DNA from: an uncultured Prevotellaceae bacterium
Lineage (GTDB): Bacteria; Bacteroidota; Bacteroidia; Bacteroidales; Bacteroidaceae
Direction of reading: 5' to 3'
Length of the DNA: 13,896 nucleotides
Assembly: GCA_937877625.1 (NCBI GenBank)
Contig: CALFJG010000081.1
Span: forward strand, 1-13,896
The notes under the pieces are model-generated. The model did not search any database. It was given only the letters and a program-made list of their open reading frames with translations, and was not told the DNA's origin. A program made the translations under genes and the position numbers. Shown here piece by piece: positions 1 to 7,132 of the stretch (the first letter of the stretch is position 1; every line of letters begins with the position of its first letter).

Positions 1-285
1 TTGACCTATAGAGTAACGTCGGTCTATTTTCAGCCTGCAATTTGACCTATAAGCCGTGTTTTATCGGTTTGTTTTCCTTGGAGTTACTTTCGGTGGGTTC
101 TAATAATTTCCACGGTTAAGCTTTACATAGATGGGGCTTTAACCTTTTGTCATCTTTATGGCTCGTTTTGCTTCCGTTCTGTAAGTTTCATCGGTCGTGT
201 AGCCCGCTACACTCTCTCTTCAACTGACAGACTGAAAGCAAAAATAGCTCAGAAATCTGACAAAGCAAATGAATAGAACCCACCT
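1..285. other. Non-coding stretch downstream of galM
   Basis: No credible coding region is visible on either strand; reading frames are short and show no family signature. Small structures only: a 10-base direct repeat TTGACCTATA at 1-10 and 42-51; an 11-base inverted pair GGTGGGTTCTA at 92-102 and its complement at 274-284; and a short hairpin at 197-212. The stretch begins at the window edge, so part of a neighbouring element could be cut off. Most likely a 3' intergenic region following galM. Confidence 0.5.
197..212 (-). terminator. Weak hairpin downstream of galM
   Basis: GTGTAG and CTACAC form a 6-bp stem around the 4-base loop CCCG, about 75-90 bases past the galM stop codon. In the galM direction there is no run of U after the stem, so it is a poor intrinsic terminator. 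It could be a 3' end structure for galM mRNA or chance. Low confidence. Confidence 0.2.
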
Positions 286-1362
286 TTATTCTACGCCGAA
301 TTTATAGATGGTTTTCTGTGTGTAAACCTCGCCGGGACGCAGCACCACGCTTGGGAAGTGGGCTTTGTTGGGGCTGTCGGGGAAGTGTTGTGCTTCGAAG
401 CATAGGGCACTGCGGCGTCCGAAGGTGGCTCCGTGTTGTCCGCGATAGCCATCGGCCCAGTTGTCGCTGTAGAACTGCACGCCGGGTTCGGTGGTATATA
501 CCTCCATTGTGCGTCCGCTCTTGGGCTCTACTATTTTGGCGGCGAAAGAGAGTTCACCTACTTCGTGCTTGTTGAGTACGAAGCAATGGTCGTAGCCTGC
601 GCCGTTTTTTATCTGTTCGTCGTCGGCATCGATGTCTTGTCCTACGGGTTTCGGCGTGCGGAAGTCGAAAGGCGTGCCTTCTACCTTGAGAATTTCGCCG
701 GTGGGAATGCTCGTGTCGTCGATAGGCACATAGAAATCGGCGTTGATTTGACAGATGACATCCATTGCACTCGGCGTGGGGTTGTTGATGCCGGCGAGCG
801 AGAAGAAGCCGTGCGATGTCATATTTACCACAGTCTTCTTGTTTGTAGTGCCGTGGTAGTCAATAACGAGTTCATCGTCGTCGGTAAGTGTGTAGCGCAC
901 GGTCATTGTGAGTTCGCCGGGGAAGCCCTCCTGATAGTATGCCGATACGAAGCGCAGTACCAGTGTGCGTTCGTTCACTTGTTCGGCCTCCCACACACGT
1001 GCGTGAAATCCCGTAGGTCCGCCGTGCAGGTGGTTGGGGCCGTTGTTCACGGCGAGGCTATATTCTTTGCCGTTGAGCGTAAACTTACCACGTGCGATGC
1101 GGTTGCCGTAGCGACCGACGAGGGTGGAGAGGAATGGCTCGGGCGAGGCGATGCAGTCGTCAATGTTGTCGTGCCCTTGGATTACGTTGGCGAAGTTGCC
1201 TTCACGGTCGGGTACCATAATGGCTACCAACGAGCCGCCGTAGTTTGTCACGGCCACTTCTACGCCGTTGGCGTTAGTCAGAAAATAGAGGTCAACGGGC
1301 TTGCCTTGTACTTCTTTCTGAAAGTCTTCGCGGCGCAGTCCCGATTTGGGGGTGTTTTCCAT
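286..1362 (-). CDS. galM: Aldose 1-epimerase (galactose mutarotase)
   Basis: Interconverts alpha and beta anomers of aldohexoses such as galactose and glucose, normally in the cytoplasm, feeding the Leloir pathway. The 358-residue product matches the family's usual size of about 340-380. Visible motifs, numbered from the 1362 start: GRYGNRIARGKF (83-94), substrate-binding NHLHGG with His113, the catalytic acid His184 in NMTSHGFFSL, and the catalytic base Glu323 in CFEAQHFPDSPN. Their spacing fits known GalM enzymes. No signal peptide is seen. The frame stays open upstream to an ATG at 1455, adding 31 residues with no family resemblance and placing the start inside a hairpin; I therefore prefer ATG 1362 (MENTPKSG). 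No Shine-Dalgarno is visible. It is codirectional with the atp operon but about 210 bases behind atpG, so it may have its own promoter; no clear one was found. Stop is TAA. Confidence 0.93.
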   Translation of the reverse strand: MENTPKSGLRREDFQKEVQGKPVDLYFLTNANGVEVAVTNYGGSLVAIMVPDREGNFANVIQGHDNIDDCIASPEPFLSTLVGRYGNRIARGKFTLNGKEYSLAVNNGPNHLHGGPTGFHARVWEAEQVNERTLVLRFVSAYYQEGFPGELTMTVRYTLTDDDELVIDYHGTTNKKTVVNMTSHGFFSLAGINNPTPSAMDVICQINADFYVPIDDTSIPTGEILKVEGTPFDFRTPKPVGQDIDADDEQIKNGAGYDHCFVLNKHEVGELSFAAKIVEPKSGRTMEVYTTEPGVQFYSDNWADGYRGQHGATFGRRSALCFEAQHFPDSPNKAHFPSVVLRPGEVYTQKTIYKFGVE

Positions 1363-1434
1363 AGTTTGATAGGGTTTTGAGCGTTTTTCCTGAAAGGTTG
1401 TTATGAATGGTTCGTCTTCGACAGACTTTTGCTC

Positions 1435-1476
1435 GCCAAGGCAAAGCTGAAACATGTTTCGCTTTGCTCTCCTGGC
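1435..1476 (-). promoter_or_regulatory. Hairpin in the galM leader
   Basis: An interrupted inverted repeat: GCCA (1435-1438), GCAAAGC (1441-1447) and GAAAC (1449-1453) pair with GTTTC (1456-1460), GCTTTGC (1461-1467) and TGGC (1473-1476). The core GAAACATGTTTC (1449-1460) is a perfect palindrome. It lies about 75-115 bases upstream of the preferred galM start, and the alternative ATG at 1455 sits at its apex. No U-run follows on either strand, so it is not a textbook terminator. It may be an mRNA 5' structure, a processing site or an operator. Role inferred only. Confidence 0.4.
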
Positions 1477-1541
1477 TTAACGCAAAAGTTCGTCTTCATA
1501 TTAAGGAACAATCTACGTCTGTTCGTGGCCACTCGTGTGTA

Positions 1542-1571
1542 CTTAAGAATAACTGTGTGTTATAACTTAAG
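1542..1571 (-). terminator. AT-rich hairpin directly after atpG
   Basis: CTTAAG and ATAAC (1542-1553) pair with GTTAT and CTTAAG (1559-1571) around the loop TGTGT, with a small 1x2 internal loop. It starts immediately after the atpG TAA stop (1574-1572); the stop also falls in the 14-base palindrome ATAACTTAAGTTAT (1562-1575). The stem is AU-rich and no long U-run follows in the atp direction, so it is a weak intrinsic terminator at best. It may mark or protect the 3' end of the atp transcript. Confidence 0.35.
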
Positions 1572-2438
1572 TTATTGCATTGATCCGCCAACGATGTCAA
1601 GCAGTTCGGTAGTGATGGCTTGCTGGCGCGTTTTGTTGTAGGTCAGCGTGAGTTCTTGGAGTAGTTCGTCGGCGTTGTCGGTTGCTATTTGCATAGCGAT
1701 GACGCGTGCGGCGTGTTCGCTGGCCAGGCTGTCGAGCAGGGCGGTGAAGAGTTGTAGGCGCAATACGCTGGGAATGAGTTGTTCCACCACGGCTTGGCGC
1801 GACGGTTCTACGATATAGTCGGCGGCCACACCATCGGGTTTCTCTGTCTTGGGTAGTTGGACGGGGAGGAACGTTTCCTCGGTGAGTATTTGCGAGGCAG
1901 AACTCTTGAAGTGGTGGTAAACTATATCGACTTTGTCTATCTCACCGCTGACGAACTGCTGCATAAGTTCCTCGGCTATCTCTGCGGCGGGCTGGAAGAC
2001 GGGGTGATCCATCAGGCGGGTATAGTCGCCTGTGTCGGCAAAACCGAGTTTTCGGGCGGCATCGGCACCTTTTCTTCCGAGTGCCACCACACGCGCCACC
2101 TCCACGCCGTCTTCTTTATAGGCTGCCACTTTGTGGCGCAGAACACGAATGGCGTTGGCGTTGAAACCTCCGCAGAGGCTGCTGTTCGACGTGTAGATTA
2201 CAATGGCTACACGCTTCACGGGGCGCACGGCGGCGTAGGGCGTGTTGAGGTCGCCCTCCTGACTGCCCACGAAAGCTGTCATCATACGCGTCAAACGCTG
2301 TTCGTACGGACGCATATTCTCAATGGCTTGTTGCGCGCGGTGGAGTTTTGACGATGCCACCATCTTCATCGCGCTGGTGATTTTGCGCGTGTTGTTGACA
2401 GAGGCGATGCGTGTCTTTACTTCTTTTAACGATGCCAT
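1572..2438 (-). CDS. atpG: F1Fo ATP synthase, gamma subunit
   Basis: Central rotor shaft of F1, which couples rotation of the c ring to the catalytic alpha/beta hexamer. The 288-residue product is of normal gamma length. The N-terminal coiled-coil helix has the conserved pattern MASLKEVKTRIASVNNTRKI followed by TSAMKMVASSKLHRAQ (to about residue 36). The C-terminal helix ends in TRQQAITTELLDIVGG, the classic gamma signature. The middle carries the Rossmann-like domain (CGGFNANAIR and following). It is the last structural gene of the operon, 36 bases after atpA, and is followed by an AT-rich hairpin. No Shine-Dalgarno is visible; the upstream stretch holds a pyrimidine-rich CTTTTTCGTTGT before ATG. 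Nothing appears broken. Confidence 0.97.
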   Translation of the reverse strand: MASLKEVKTRIASVNNTRKITSAMKMVASSKLHRAQQAIENMRPYEQRLTRMMTAFVGSQEGDLNTPYAAVRPVKRVAIVIYTSNSSLCGGFNANAIRVLRHKVAAYKEDGVEVARVVALGRKGADAARKLGFADTGDYTRLMDHPVFQPAAEIAEELMQQFVSGEIDKVDIVYHHFKSSASQILTEETFLPVQLPKTEKPDGVAADYIVEPSRQAVVEQLIPSVLRLQLFTALLDSLASEHAARVIAMQIATDNADELLQELTLTYNKTRQQAITTELLDIVGGSMQ

Positions 2439-2474
2439 ACAACGAAAAAGAGTAGATAGTGGGGGAGGGGAGTG

Positions 2475-4058
2475 TTACTTGTATTGTGCTGCGATGTCGG
2501 CGGCTACTTTCTCAAGCGTGCCGGTGACGTTCTCGTCAAGTTTGCCTTCAGCAATGCCTTTGAGTACGGTGTCGGCATACGAGGCACGCATAATCTGCAA
2601 GAAGTTGTCTTGGAACTCACGTACTTTGTTAAGGGGTACTTCTCGCATCAGACCTTTCGTGCCGCAATAGAGTATAGCCACTTGTTCGGCAACGGGCATT
2701 GGTGAATACTGCGGCTGTATGAGCAGCTCGTTGTTCTTGCGTCCGCGGTCGATGGTCATTGCTGTGACAGCATCCATATCGCTGGCAAACTTTGAGAAAG
2801 CCTCCAACTCACGGTATTGTGCCTGGTCTATCTTCAGCGTGCCAGCCACTTTCTTCATACTCTTAATTTGAGCAGCACCGCCTACACGCGACACGCTGAT
2901 ACCTACATCGATAGCCGGGCGTGTGCCGCTGTTGAAGAGGTTGGTGTCGAGGTATATCTGTCCGTCGGTAATAGAGATGACGTTTGTGGGGATATAGGCA
3001 GACACGTCGCCGGCTTGTGTCTCAATGATAGGCAATGCGGTGAGCGAGCCGCCACCCCGCACCTTGCCTTTCAGACACTCGGGCAGGTCGTTCATCTGTT
3101 CGGCCACTTCCTGCTGGTTGTTGATACGCGCCGCACGCTCGAGGAGGCGGCTGTGCAGGTAGAAGATATCGCCGGGATATGCCTCGCGGCCGGACGGACG
3201 ACGCAGGATGAGCGACACCTCACGGTAAGCCACGGCTTGTTTTGAGAGGTCGTCGTAAACCACCAAGGCATTTAAGCCCCTGTCGCGGAAGAACTCGCCG
3301 ATAGCGGCACCTGCAAACGGCGCGTAGTACTGTAATGCTGCAGGGCTGCTGGCTGTGGCGGCAATAACGATGGTGTAGGGCATTGCGCCATGCTCTTTTA
3401 GCGAGTTGACGATGTTGGCCACCGTACTCGCCTTTTGGCCTATCGCTACATAGATACAATAGACGGGGTCGCCTTGCTCGTAGTTTTCTTTCTGATTGAT
3501 AATGGTATCGATGGCAATAGCTGTCTTACCCGTTTGGCGGTCGCCGATGATAAGTTCGCGCTGGCCGCGTCCGATAGGTATCATAGAGTCTACGGCTTTC
3601 AGACCTGTCTGCAACGCGTGGTCCACGGGTTGGCGATAGATTACGCCGGGGGCTTTGCGGTCGAGTGGCATCACAAACTTCTCACCGCCGATCTCTGCAC
3701 CGCCGTCAAGCGGCTGACCGATGGGGTTTATGACACGACCGAGCATCTCTTCGCTTACTTCGATAGAGGCTACACGGCCTGTGCGTCTTACACTCTGGCC
3801 TTCTTTGATGCCTTCCGATGAGCCAAAGAGTACCACGCCGACGTTGTCCTGCTCTAAGTTCATCGCTACGCCACGTGTGCCGTTTTCGAACTCTACGAGC
3901 TCGTTCTCGGTGACGTTCGTTAGACCATAAACGCGGGCTACGCCGTCGCCGATGGTAAGCACCGTGCCTATTTCTTCAAAGCGCAGCTGGTGTTCTACAC
4001 TGCGTAGTTTCTGCAAAAGCACCTCGGAAACCTCGGCGGGCTTGATGTTATTGGGCAT
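2475..4058 (-). CDS. atpA: F1Fo ATP synthase, alpha subunit
   Basis: Non-catalytic nucleotide-binding subunit of the alpha3beta3 F1 head. In the 527-residue product I see the N-terminal beta-barrel region (about 25-95), Walker A GDRQTGKT (172-179), the Walker B-type LVVYDD (265-270), the family signature PAIDVGISVS (381-390), and the arginine finger Arg391 in SVSRVGG that completes the beta-subunit active site. Length is slightly above the usual 500-515 because of extra residues around 314-334 (NNQQEVAEQMNDLPECLKGK), before GGGSLTALP; I believe this is common in Bacteroidota. It lies between atpH (111-base gap) and atpG (36-base gap). The start MPNNIKPAEVSEVL agrees with the family N-terminus. 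No Shine-Dalgarno is seen. Confidence 0.98.
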   Translation of the reverse strand: MPNNIKPAEVSEVLLQKLRSVEHQLRFEEIGTVLTIGDGVARVYGLTNVTENELVEFENGTRGVAMNLEQDNVGVVLFGSSEGIKEGQSVRRTGRVASIEVSEEMLGRVINPIGQPLDGGAEIGGEKFVMPLDRKAPGVIYRQPVDHALQTGLKAVDSMIPIGRGQRELIIGDRQTGKTAIAIDTIINQKENYEQGDPVYCIYVAIGQKASTVANIVNSLKEHGAMPYTIVIAATASSPAALQYYAPFAGAAIGEFFRDRGLNALVVYDDLSKQAVAYREVSLILRRPSGREAYPGDIFYLHSRLLERAARINNQQEVAEQMNDLPECLKGKVRGGGSLTALPIIETQAGDVSAYIPTNVISITDGQIYLDTNLFNSGTRPAIDVGISVSRVGGAAQIKSMKKVAGTLKIDQAQYRELEAFSKFASDMDAVTAMTIDRGRKNNELLIQPQYSPMPVAEQVAILYCGTKGLMREVPLNKVREFQDNFLQIMRASYADTVLKGIAEGKLDENVTGTLEKVAADIAAQYK

Positions 4059-4090
4059 AATGGTGATTGTGTACTAAGTGTTGTGGGGAT

Positions 4091-4137
4091 GAGGCCGTGC
4101 AGGTGTTCAATCCGTGCGGGGAGGCCTCTTGTTTTTT
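4091..4137 (+). terminator. Antisense terminator-like hairpin in the atpH-atpA gap
   Basis: GAGGCC (4091-4096) can pair with GGCCTC (4123-4128) across a 26-base loop, and on the plus strand a T-rich run TTGTTTTTT (4129-4137) follows. That is the layout of an intrinsic terminator directed against antisense transcripts inside the operon. The stem is short, the loop large, and GAGGCCTC at 4121-4128 is self-palindromic, so this may be coincidence. In the operon direction no U-run follows. Confidence 0.2.
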
Positions 4138-4169
4138 GATAATCTCTTGGTATGTGGGTTGTTGCTTGG

Positions 4170-4712
4170 TTAGCTGGCGAGGGTGCGTCTTAGATCGTTG
4201 AACTGACGGCGCAGGCTGGCATCCATACGGTACGTGTCGTATTCAAGCACAAATCCAGCACCGAGGTCGGCATCGTGGTGTGTTTCAAAACTCACCTTGC
4301 GCCCCGTGCGTTGCTCTACCAACTTTTGCATCTGTTTGGTGATGTCCTCTGTGGCAGGCACTGCGGTGGTGAGGCGTGCCTCAATGAGGCCTTTCGCCTC
4401 GCGGTATTGCGTTTGGAACGATACGGCCACGTATTGCGCCAAGTCGGCGCGACGTGCCTGGCAGAGTACGGCCATAAAGCGCTCGCTACTTGTGGAAATG
4501 CCTTTCTCGGTGGTGGCGGCGGCTACTAATAGCGAGGCTTGCTGTGTGGCAGGCAGCGCGGGGTTTTGTAGCAGGACACGAAGGCGTGGCGCAGCTTGAA
4601 AAGCCTGCAACAACTGTCTCATCTCGCCATACACCCGTTCTTCCTCGCCGTTTTCTGTGGCGAAGCGCAATAGTGCTTTGGCATAGCGTGCGGAGGTGAT
4701 ACCCGTGTTCAT
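4170..4712 (-). CDS. atpH: F1Fo ATP synthase, delta subunit
   Basis: Peripheral-stalk subunit (OSCP homologue) that joins the top of the F1 head to the b dimer. The 180-residue product has the family's normal length. The N-terminal six-helix domain opens with ITSARYAKALLRFATENG. The C-terminal part contains LGAGFVLEYDTYRMDASLRR followed by QFNDLRRTL, the characteristic delta ending (G-G/A-hydrophobic, then a D-x-S-hydrophobic-R pattern). It stands between atpF (49-base gap) and atpA, the canonical b-delta-alpha order. An A/G-rich leader (AAAAAGAAAGAAAAGA) precedes the ATG in place of a clear Shine-Dalgarno. The sequence is the least conserved of the operon, as usual for delta; position and ending make the call firm. 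Confidence 0.95.
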   Translation of the reverse strand: MNTGITSARYAKALLRFATENGEEERVYGEMRQLLQAFQAAPRLRVLLQNPALPATQQASLLVAAATTEKGISTSSERFMAVLCQARRADLAQYVAVSFQTQYREAKGLIEARLTTAVPATEDITKQMQKLVEQRTGRKVSFETHHDADLGAGFVLEYDTYRMDASLRRQFNDLRRTLAS

Positions 4713-4761
4713 ACGTCTTTTCTTTCTTTTTCGTAGTGTTAAAACGTGGTCACAATAGGGT

Positions 4762-5271
4762 TTACGCCTTTACGCCTTGTTCTTCAAGCAGACGCTCTAT
4801 ATAGCGTTGTTGCGCTGGGTCTTCGCCTAATTGGGTGCGTACCACTTTCTCTGCAATCTGCAGCGAGAGTTCTGCTACCTGGCTGCGTATATCGCGTAGT
4901 GCCAGTTCTTTTTCGGCGGCAATCTGTGTCTTGGCGGCCTCTAAGTCCTTAGCACCCTCGGCTTGTGCCTTGCTACGCGCCTCGGCTATGATGTTCTCGC
5001 CTGTGCGCTTGGCTTCGCGCAGGATTTCCGCTTGTTGCTCGCGCGCTGCTTTGAGGATTGCCTCGCTCTCGGCTTTTATGCCGGCGAGCTTCTCGTTGGC
5101 CTCGCGCGCGTTTTTCAGCGATTCGTCAATAAATTTCTTGCGCTCCTCCACCGCGCCGGTAATGGCGGGAAAGGCAAACTTGGCCAAGACGAACAGCACC
5201 ACAAGGAATGCTAACAGCATCCAAAAGAGCAAACCGAAGTCCGGTGTCAGTATGGAAGGCATGTTCTCCAT
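4762..5271 (-). CDS. atpF: F1Fo ATP synthase, subunit b
   Basis: Peripheral stalk (stator) subunit: an N-terminal membrane anchor and a long helix that contacts delta and F1. The 169-residue product starts MENMPSILTPDFGLLFWMLL; one membrane segment spans about 12-34, followed by a highly charged Ala/Glu/Lys-rich helix with coiled-coil character from about 42 to 145 (VEERKKFIDESLKNAREANE and onwards). There is only one b-type gene, so a homodimer is expected rather than b/b'. ATG at codon 4 is an alternative start that leaves the protein essentially unchanged. It lies 24 bases after atpE and 49 before atpH. No Shine-Dalgarno is visible. Confidence 0.96.
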   Translation of the reverse strand: MENMPSILTPDFGLLFWMLLAFLVVLFVLAKFAFPAITGAVEERKKFIDESLKNAREANEKLAGIKAESEAILKAAREQQAEILREAKRTGENIIAEARSKAQAEGAKDLEAAKTQIAAEKELALRDIRSQVAELSLQIAEKVVRTQLGEDPAQQRYIERLLEEQGVKA

Positions 5272-5295
5272 GGGTCTGTGGTTTGTGCGTCGGTA

Positions 5296-5544
5296 TTAGA
5301 GGAAAAGCATCAAGAGGCAGACGATGACGGCGAAGAGGGCTACACCTTCAATCAGCGCTGCAATCACGATCATATTGGAACGAATGTCGTTCGTGGCTTC
5401 GGGCTGGCGTGCAATGGCTTCCATTGCGGAACTACCTATCTTGCCGATGCCAAGACCTGCGCCGATAGCGGCGATGCCGGCTCCAAGGCCGATACCTAAC
5501 TTTGCGATTCCTGCTGCTGCGGCAGCTGCTTCTAAAATTGCCAT
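5296..5544 (-). CDS. atpE: F1Fo ATP synthase, subunit c (proteolipid)
   Basis: Forms the membrane rotor ring that carries ions. The 82-residue hairpin has two membrane helices (about 12-44 and 57-80) joined by the conserved RQP loop (46-48). The first helix has the glycine packing pattern (G28, G30, G32, G34). The ion-binding carboxylate is Glu66 in AALIEGVALF. The Gln and Ser/Thr ligands of sodium-binding c rings are absent at the aligned positions (Ile and Gly here), so proton binding is inferred. It lies 48 bases after atpB. The leader is A-rich (AATAAAAACAAAAGAATT), which suits Bacteroidota initiation. The Ala-rich N-terminus is ordinary for the family. Confidence 0.97.
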   Translation of the reverse strand: MAILEAAAAAAGIAKLGIGLGAGIAAIGAGLGIGKIGSSAMEAIARQPEATNDIRSNMIVIAALIEGVALFAVIVCLLMLFL

Positions 5545-5592
5545 AATTCTTTTGTTTTTATTGGTTATTGTTTTTTGTTTATTGATTTTCGT

Positions 5593-6669
5593 TTATTCGT
5601 GATGGTGCTCTGGCAGGCTCATTCCGATAAACACTGCGGAGAGCATCGTGAAGACGTAGGCCTGGATAAAGGCTACTAAGAGTTCAAGCATATCCATAAA
5701 GAGTATCATCACGAAACTCACGGCGGAGAGCGAGGTACCTACCAACACGTTTACTTGGAACGTGATAAAGATGATACACGTGAGGCTAAGGATGATGGCG
5801 TGGCCTGCCAGCATATTGGCAAACAGACGCACCATCAAGGCAAAAGGCTTTGTGAAGATACCAAAAAGTTCTATTACGGGCATCAGTGGTACGGGGCATT
5901 TCATCCACGTAGGCACATCGGGCCAGAAGATTTCTTTCCAGTATTCGCGGTTGCCAAAGAGGTTGATAAAGAGGAACGTTATTGTAGCAAAGAGGAATGT
6001 GATGGTGATGTTGCCGGTGACATTGGCACCGCCGGGGAATATGGGAATTAACCCCATCAGGTTGGTCACTAACAGAAAGAAGAACACCGTGAGCAGATAG
6101 GGAGCGTAGCGGCGATAGTGACGCTCGCCGATAGAGGCTTTTATTACATCGTCGTTGATGGCCAGCACAAGTACTTCCATCATTCCGACAAAGCCGCCCG
6201 GGGCTCCATCCTGCACCTTACGACGTTTGTACCAACGTGCGCAACAGAGAAACACGACAACGAGTATCAATATGTTGATCCATATCTGAACGACATCCTT
6301 TGTGATGCTTATGTCCCACGGTCGCGCATCGTAGCCTTGTTCATAGACTTTACCTTTGCGGCTCTCGTCAAGGTAGAAACCCTCAAATACTTCTTTCCCG
6401 TCGTGGCCGAAACGGGCGGAGCTAAATACGTGCCAAGTACCGTCCTTCTGGCTCTTTACGATGACGGGGAGGGGAATACTAACGTGGTGGCCACCCCAAG
6501 TGGTGATGTGCCAGTCGTAGGCATCGCTCATGTGGCCGAGAACGGCTTCTTTTACATCTACGGGCTCTTTTTCGTCGGCAGCGTGCAATGGTGTACTTAT
6601 CATCAAGAGCAGTAAACCAAGCAAGGCGGCACTAAGCGCGGGGGTCTTTCTTATGGGGTTGATGTACAT
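5593..6669 (-). CDS. atpB: F1Fo ATP synthase, subunit a, with long N-terminal extension
   Basis: Membrane stator subunit that forms the two proton half-channels against the c ring. The 358-residue product exceeds the usual 230-290 because of its N-terminus. Residues 1-30 look like a signal peptide (basic start, AALLGLLLLMI core, STPLHA then AD), followed by a soluble stretch of about 31-125 rich in His, Trp and charged residues. Membrane helices then run from about 126 on. The essential arginine is Arg281 in FALMVRLFANMLAGH; Gln336 in AFIQAYVFTMLSAVF matches the conserved C-terminal helix. The protein ends in a His-rich EHHHE. It lies 49 bases after the AtpI-like gene and before atpE. The ATG is preceded by an AT palindrome and no Shine-Dalgarno. 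The extended a subunit is, to my knowledge, typical of Bacteroidota. Confidence 0.96.
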   Translation of the reverse strand: MYINPIRKTPALSAALLGLLLLMISTPLHAADEKEPVDVKEAVLGHMSDAYDWHITTWGGHHVSIPLPVIVKSQKDGTWHVFSSARFGHDGKEVFEGFYLDESRKGKVYEQGYDARPWDISITKDVVQIWINILILVVVFLCCARWYKRRKVQDGAPGGFVGMMEVLVLAINDDVIKASIGERHYRRYAPYLLTVFFFLLVTNLMGLIPIFPGGANVTGNITITFLFATITFLFINLFGNREYWKEIFWPDVPTWMKCPVPLMPVIELFGIFTKPFALMVRLFANMLAGHAIILSLTCIIFITFQVNVLVGTSLSAVSFVMILFMDMLELLVAFIQAYVFTMLSAVFIGMSLPEHHHE

Positions 6670-6671
6670 AT

Positions 6672-6685
6672 ATTATATATATAAT
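6672..6685. other. AT-only palindrome just upstream of atpB
   Basis: ATTATATATATAATC-like tract: positions 6672-6685 read ATTATATATATAAT, a perfect 14-base palindrome ending two bases from the atpB ATG. As RNA it would be a weak hairpin or an unstructured AU-rich stretch at the ribosome entry site. In an organism without Shine-Dalgarno use, this may help initiation of atpB. No promoter box of the TAnnTTTG type is seen with it. Confidence 0.4.
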
Positions 6686-6718
6686 ACAGTGTGTGGAAAA
6701 GTGTAGGGAGCGTGGGTG

Positions 6719-7132
6719 TTAATTCTTTGTTTCTGGAGAGGCTGTGGTGTCTTTCTTCCTTTTGCTCACGTGGCTTGCTGTGAGAACTGCGGTGACTACG
6801 AAATAAAACACGATGAGGTTTACGGCAAAGAGACGTGTATCACCTGTGGCGAGAATGGCGTAGGCTATGAGTAGTAATGCAGATAGGAGGAAGCGTAGGA
6901 CTTTGCATAGCATCAACGCCTTGAGTTGCAGGGATACTTTCTCGCGTCCTATGGCTTGCAGAACGAACGCCTCGGCAACACCGCTTAGCCATAGTATCAC
7001 GGCTGTCCCGATGAGAGGTAAGGTCTGTCCTATTGGCTCGTTTCCGACAAGGCGTATTTCAAGGAACATCAGTAGCGGTGCAGCAATGAGTAGCGTCAGG
7101 GCTAACAGCAGGGAGGTCGTAGCGGCTTTCAT
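6719..7132 (-). CDS. AtpI-like small membrane protein of the ATP synthase operon
   Basis: A 137-residue protein with four predicted membrane segments (about 6-25, 36-58, 72-95, 100-120) and a basic, hydrophilic tail (SKRKKDTTASPETKN) that by the positive-inside rule faces the cytoplasm. Its ATG overlaps the atpC stop as ATGA (7132-7129), which implies translational coupling. The position between the epsilon and a genes is where Bacteroidota operons carry a small uncharacterised or AtpI-like gene. In other bacteria AtpI/UncI helps assemble the c ring and may affect ion transport. Sequence similarity to AtpI is not obvious by eye, so the role rests on membrane topology and context. It has no catalytic motif. 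Certain as a gene, moderate as to function. Confidence 0.8.
   Translation of the reverse strand: MKAATTSLLLALTLLIAAPLLMFLEIRLVGNEPIGQTLPLIGTAVILWLSGVAEAFVLQAIGREKVSLQLKALMLCKVLRFLLSALLLIAYAILATGDTRLFAVNLIVFYFVVTAVLTASHVSKRKKDTTASPETKN

Noticed and set aside
433..1380. 315-codon open frame on the plus strand
   Set aside because: It lies wholly opposite galM, whose motifs are clear; the translation is Val/Cys/Tyr-rich without family features, as expected for an antisense shadow.
1455..1455. ATG 1455 as the galM start
   Set aside because: It adds 31 residues without family resemblance and lies in a hairpin tip; ATG 1362 gives the usual length. Not excluded, hence kept as a finding.
5296..5544. 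Sodium-dependent ATP synthase
   Set aside because: The c subunit lacks the Gln of helix 1 and the Ser/Thr after the helix-2 Glu that ligate sodium; proton use is the better reading.
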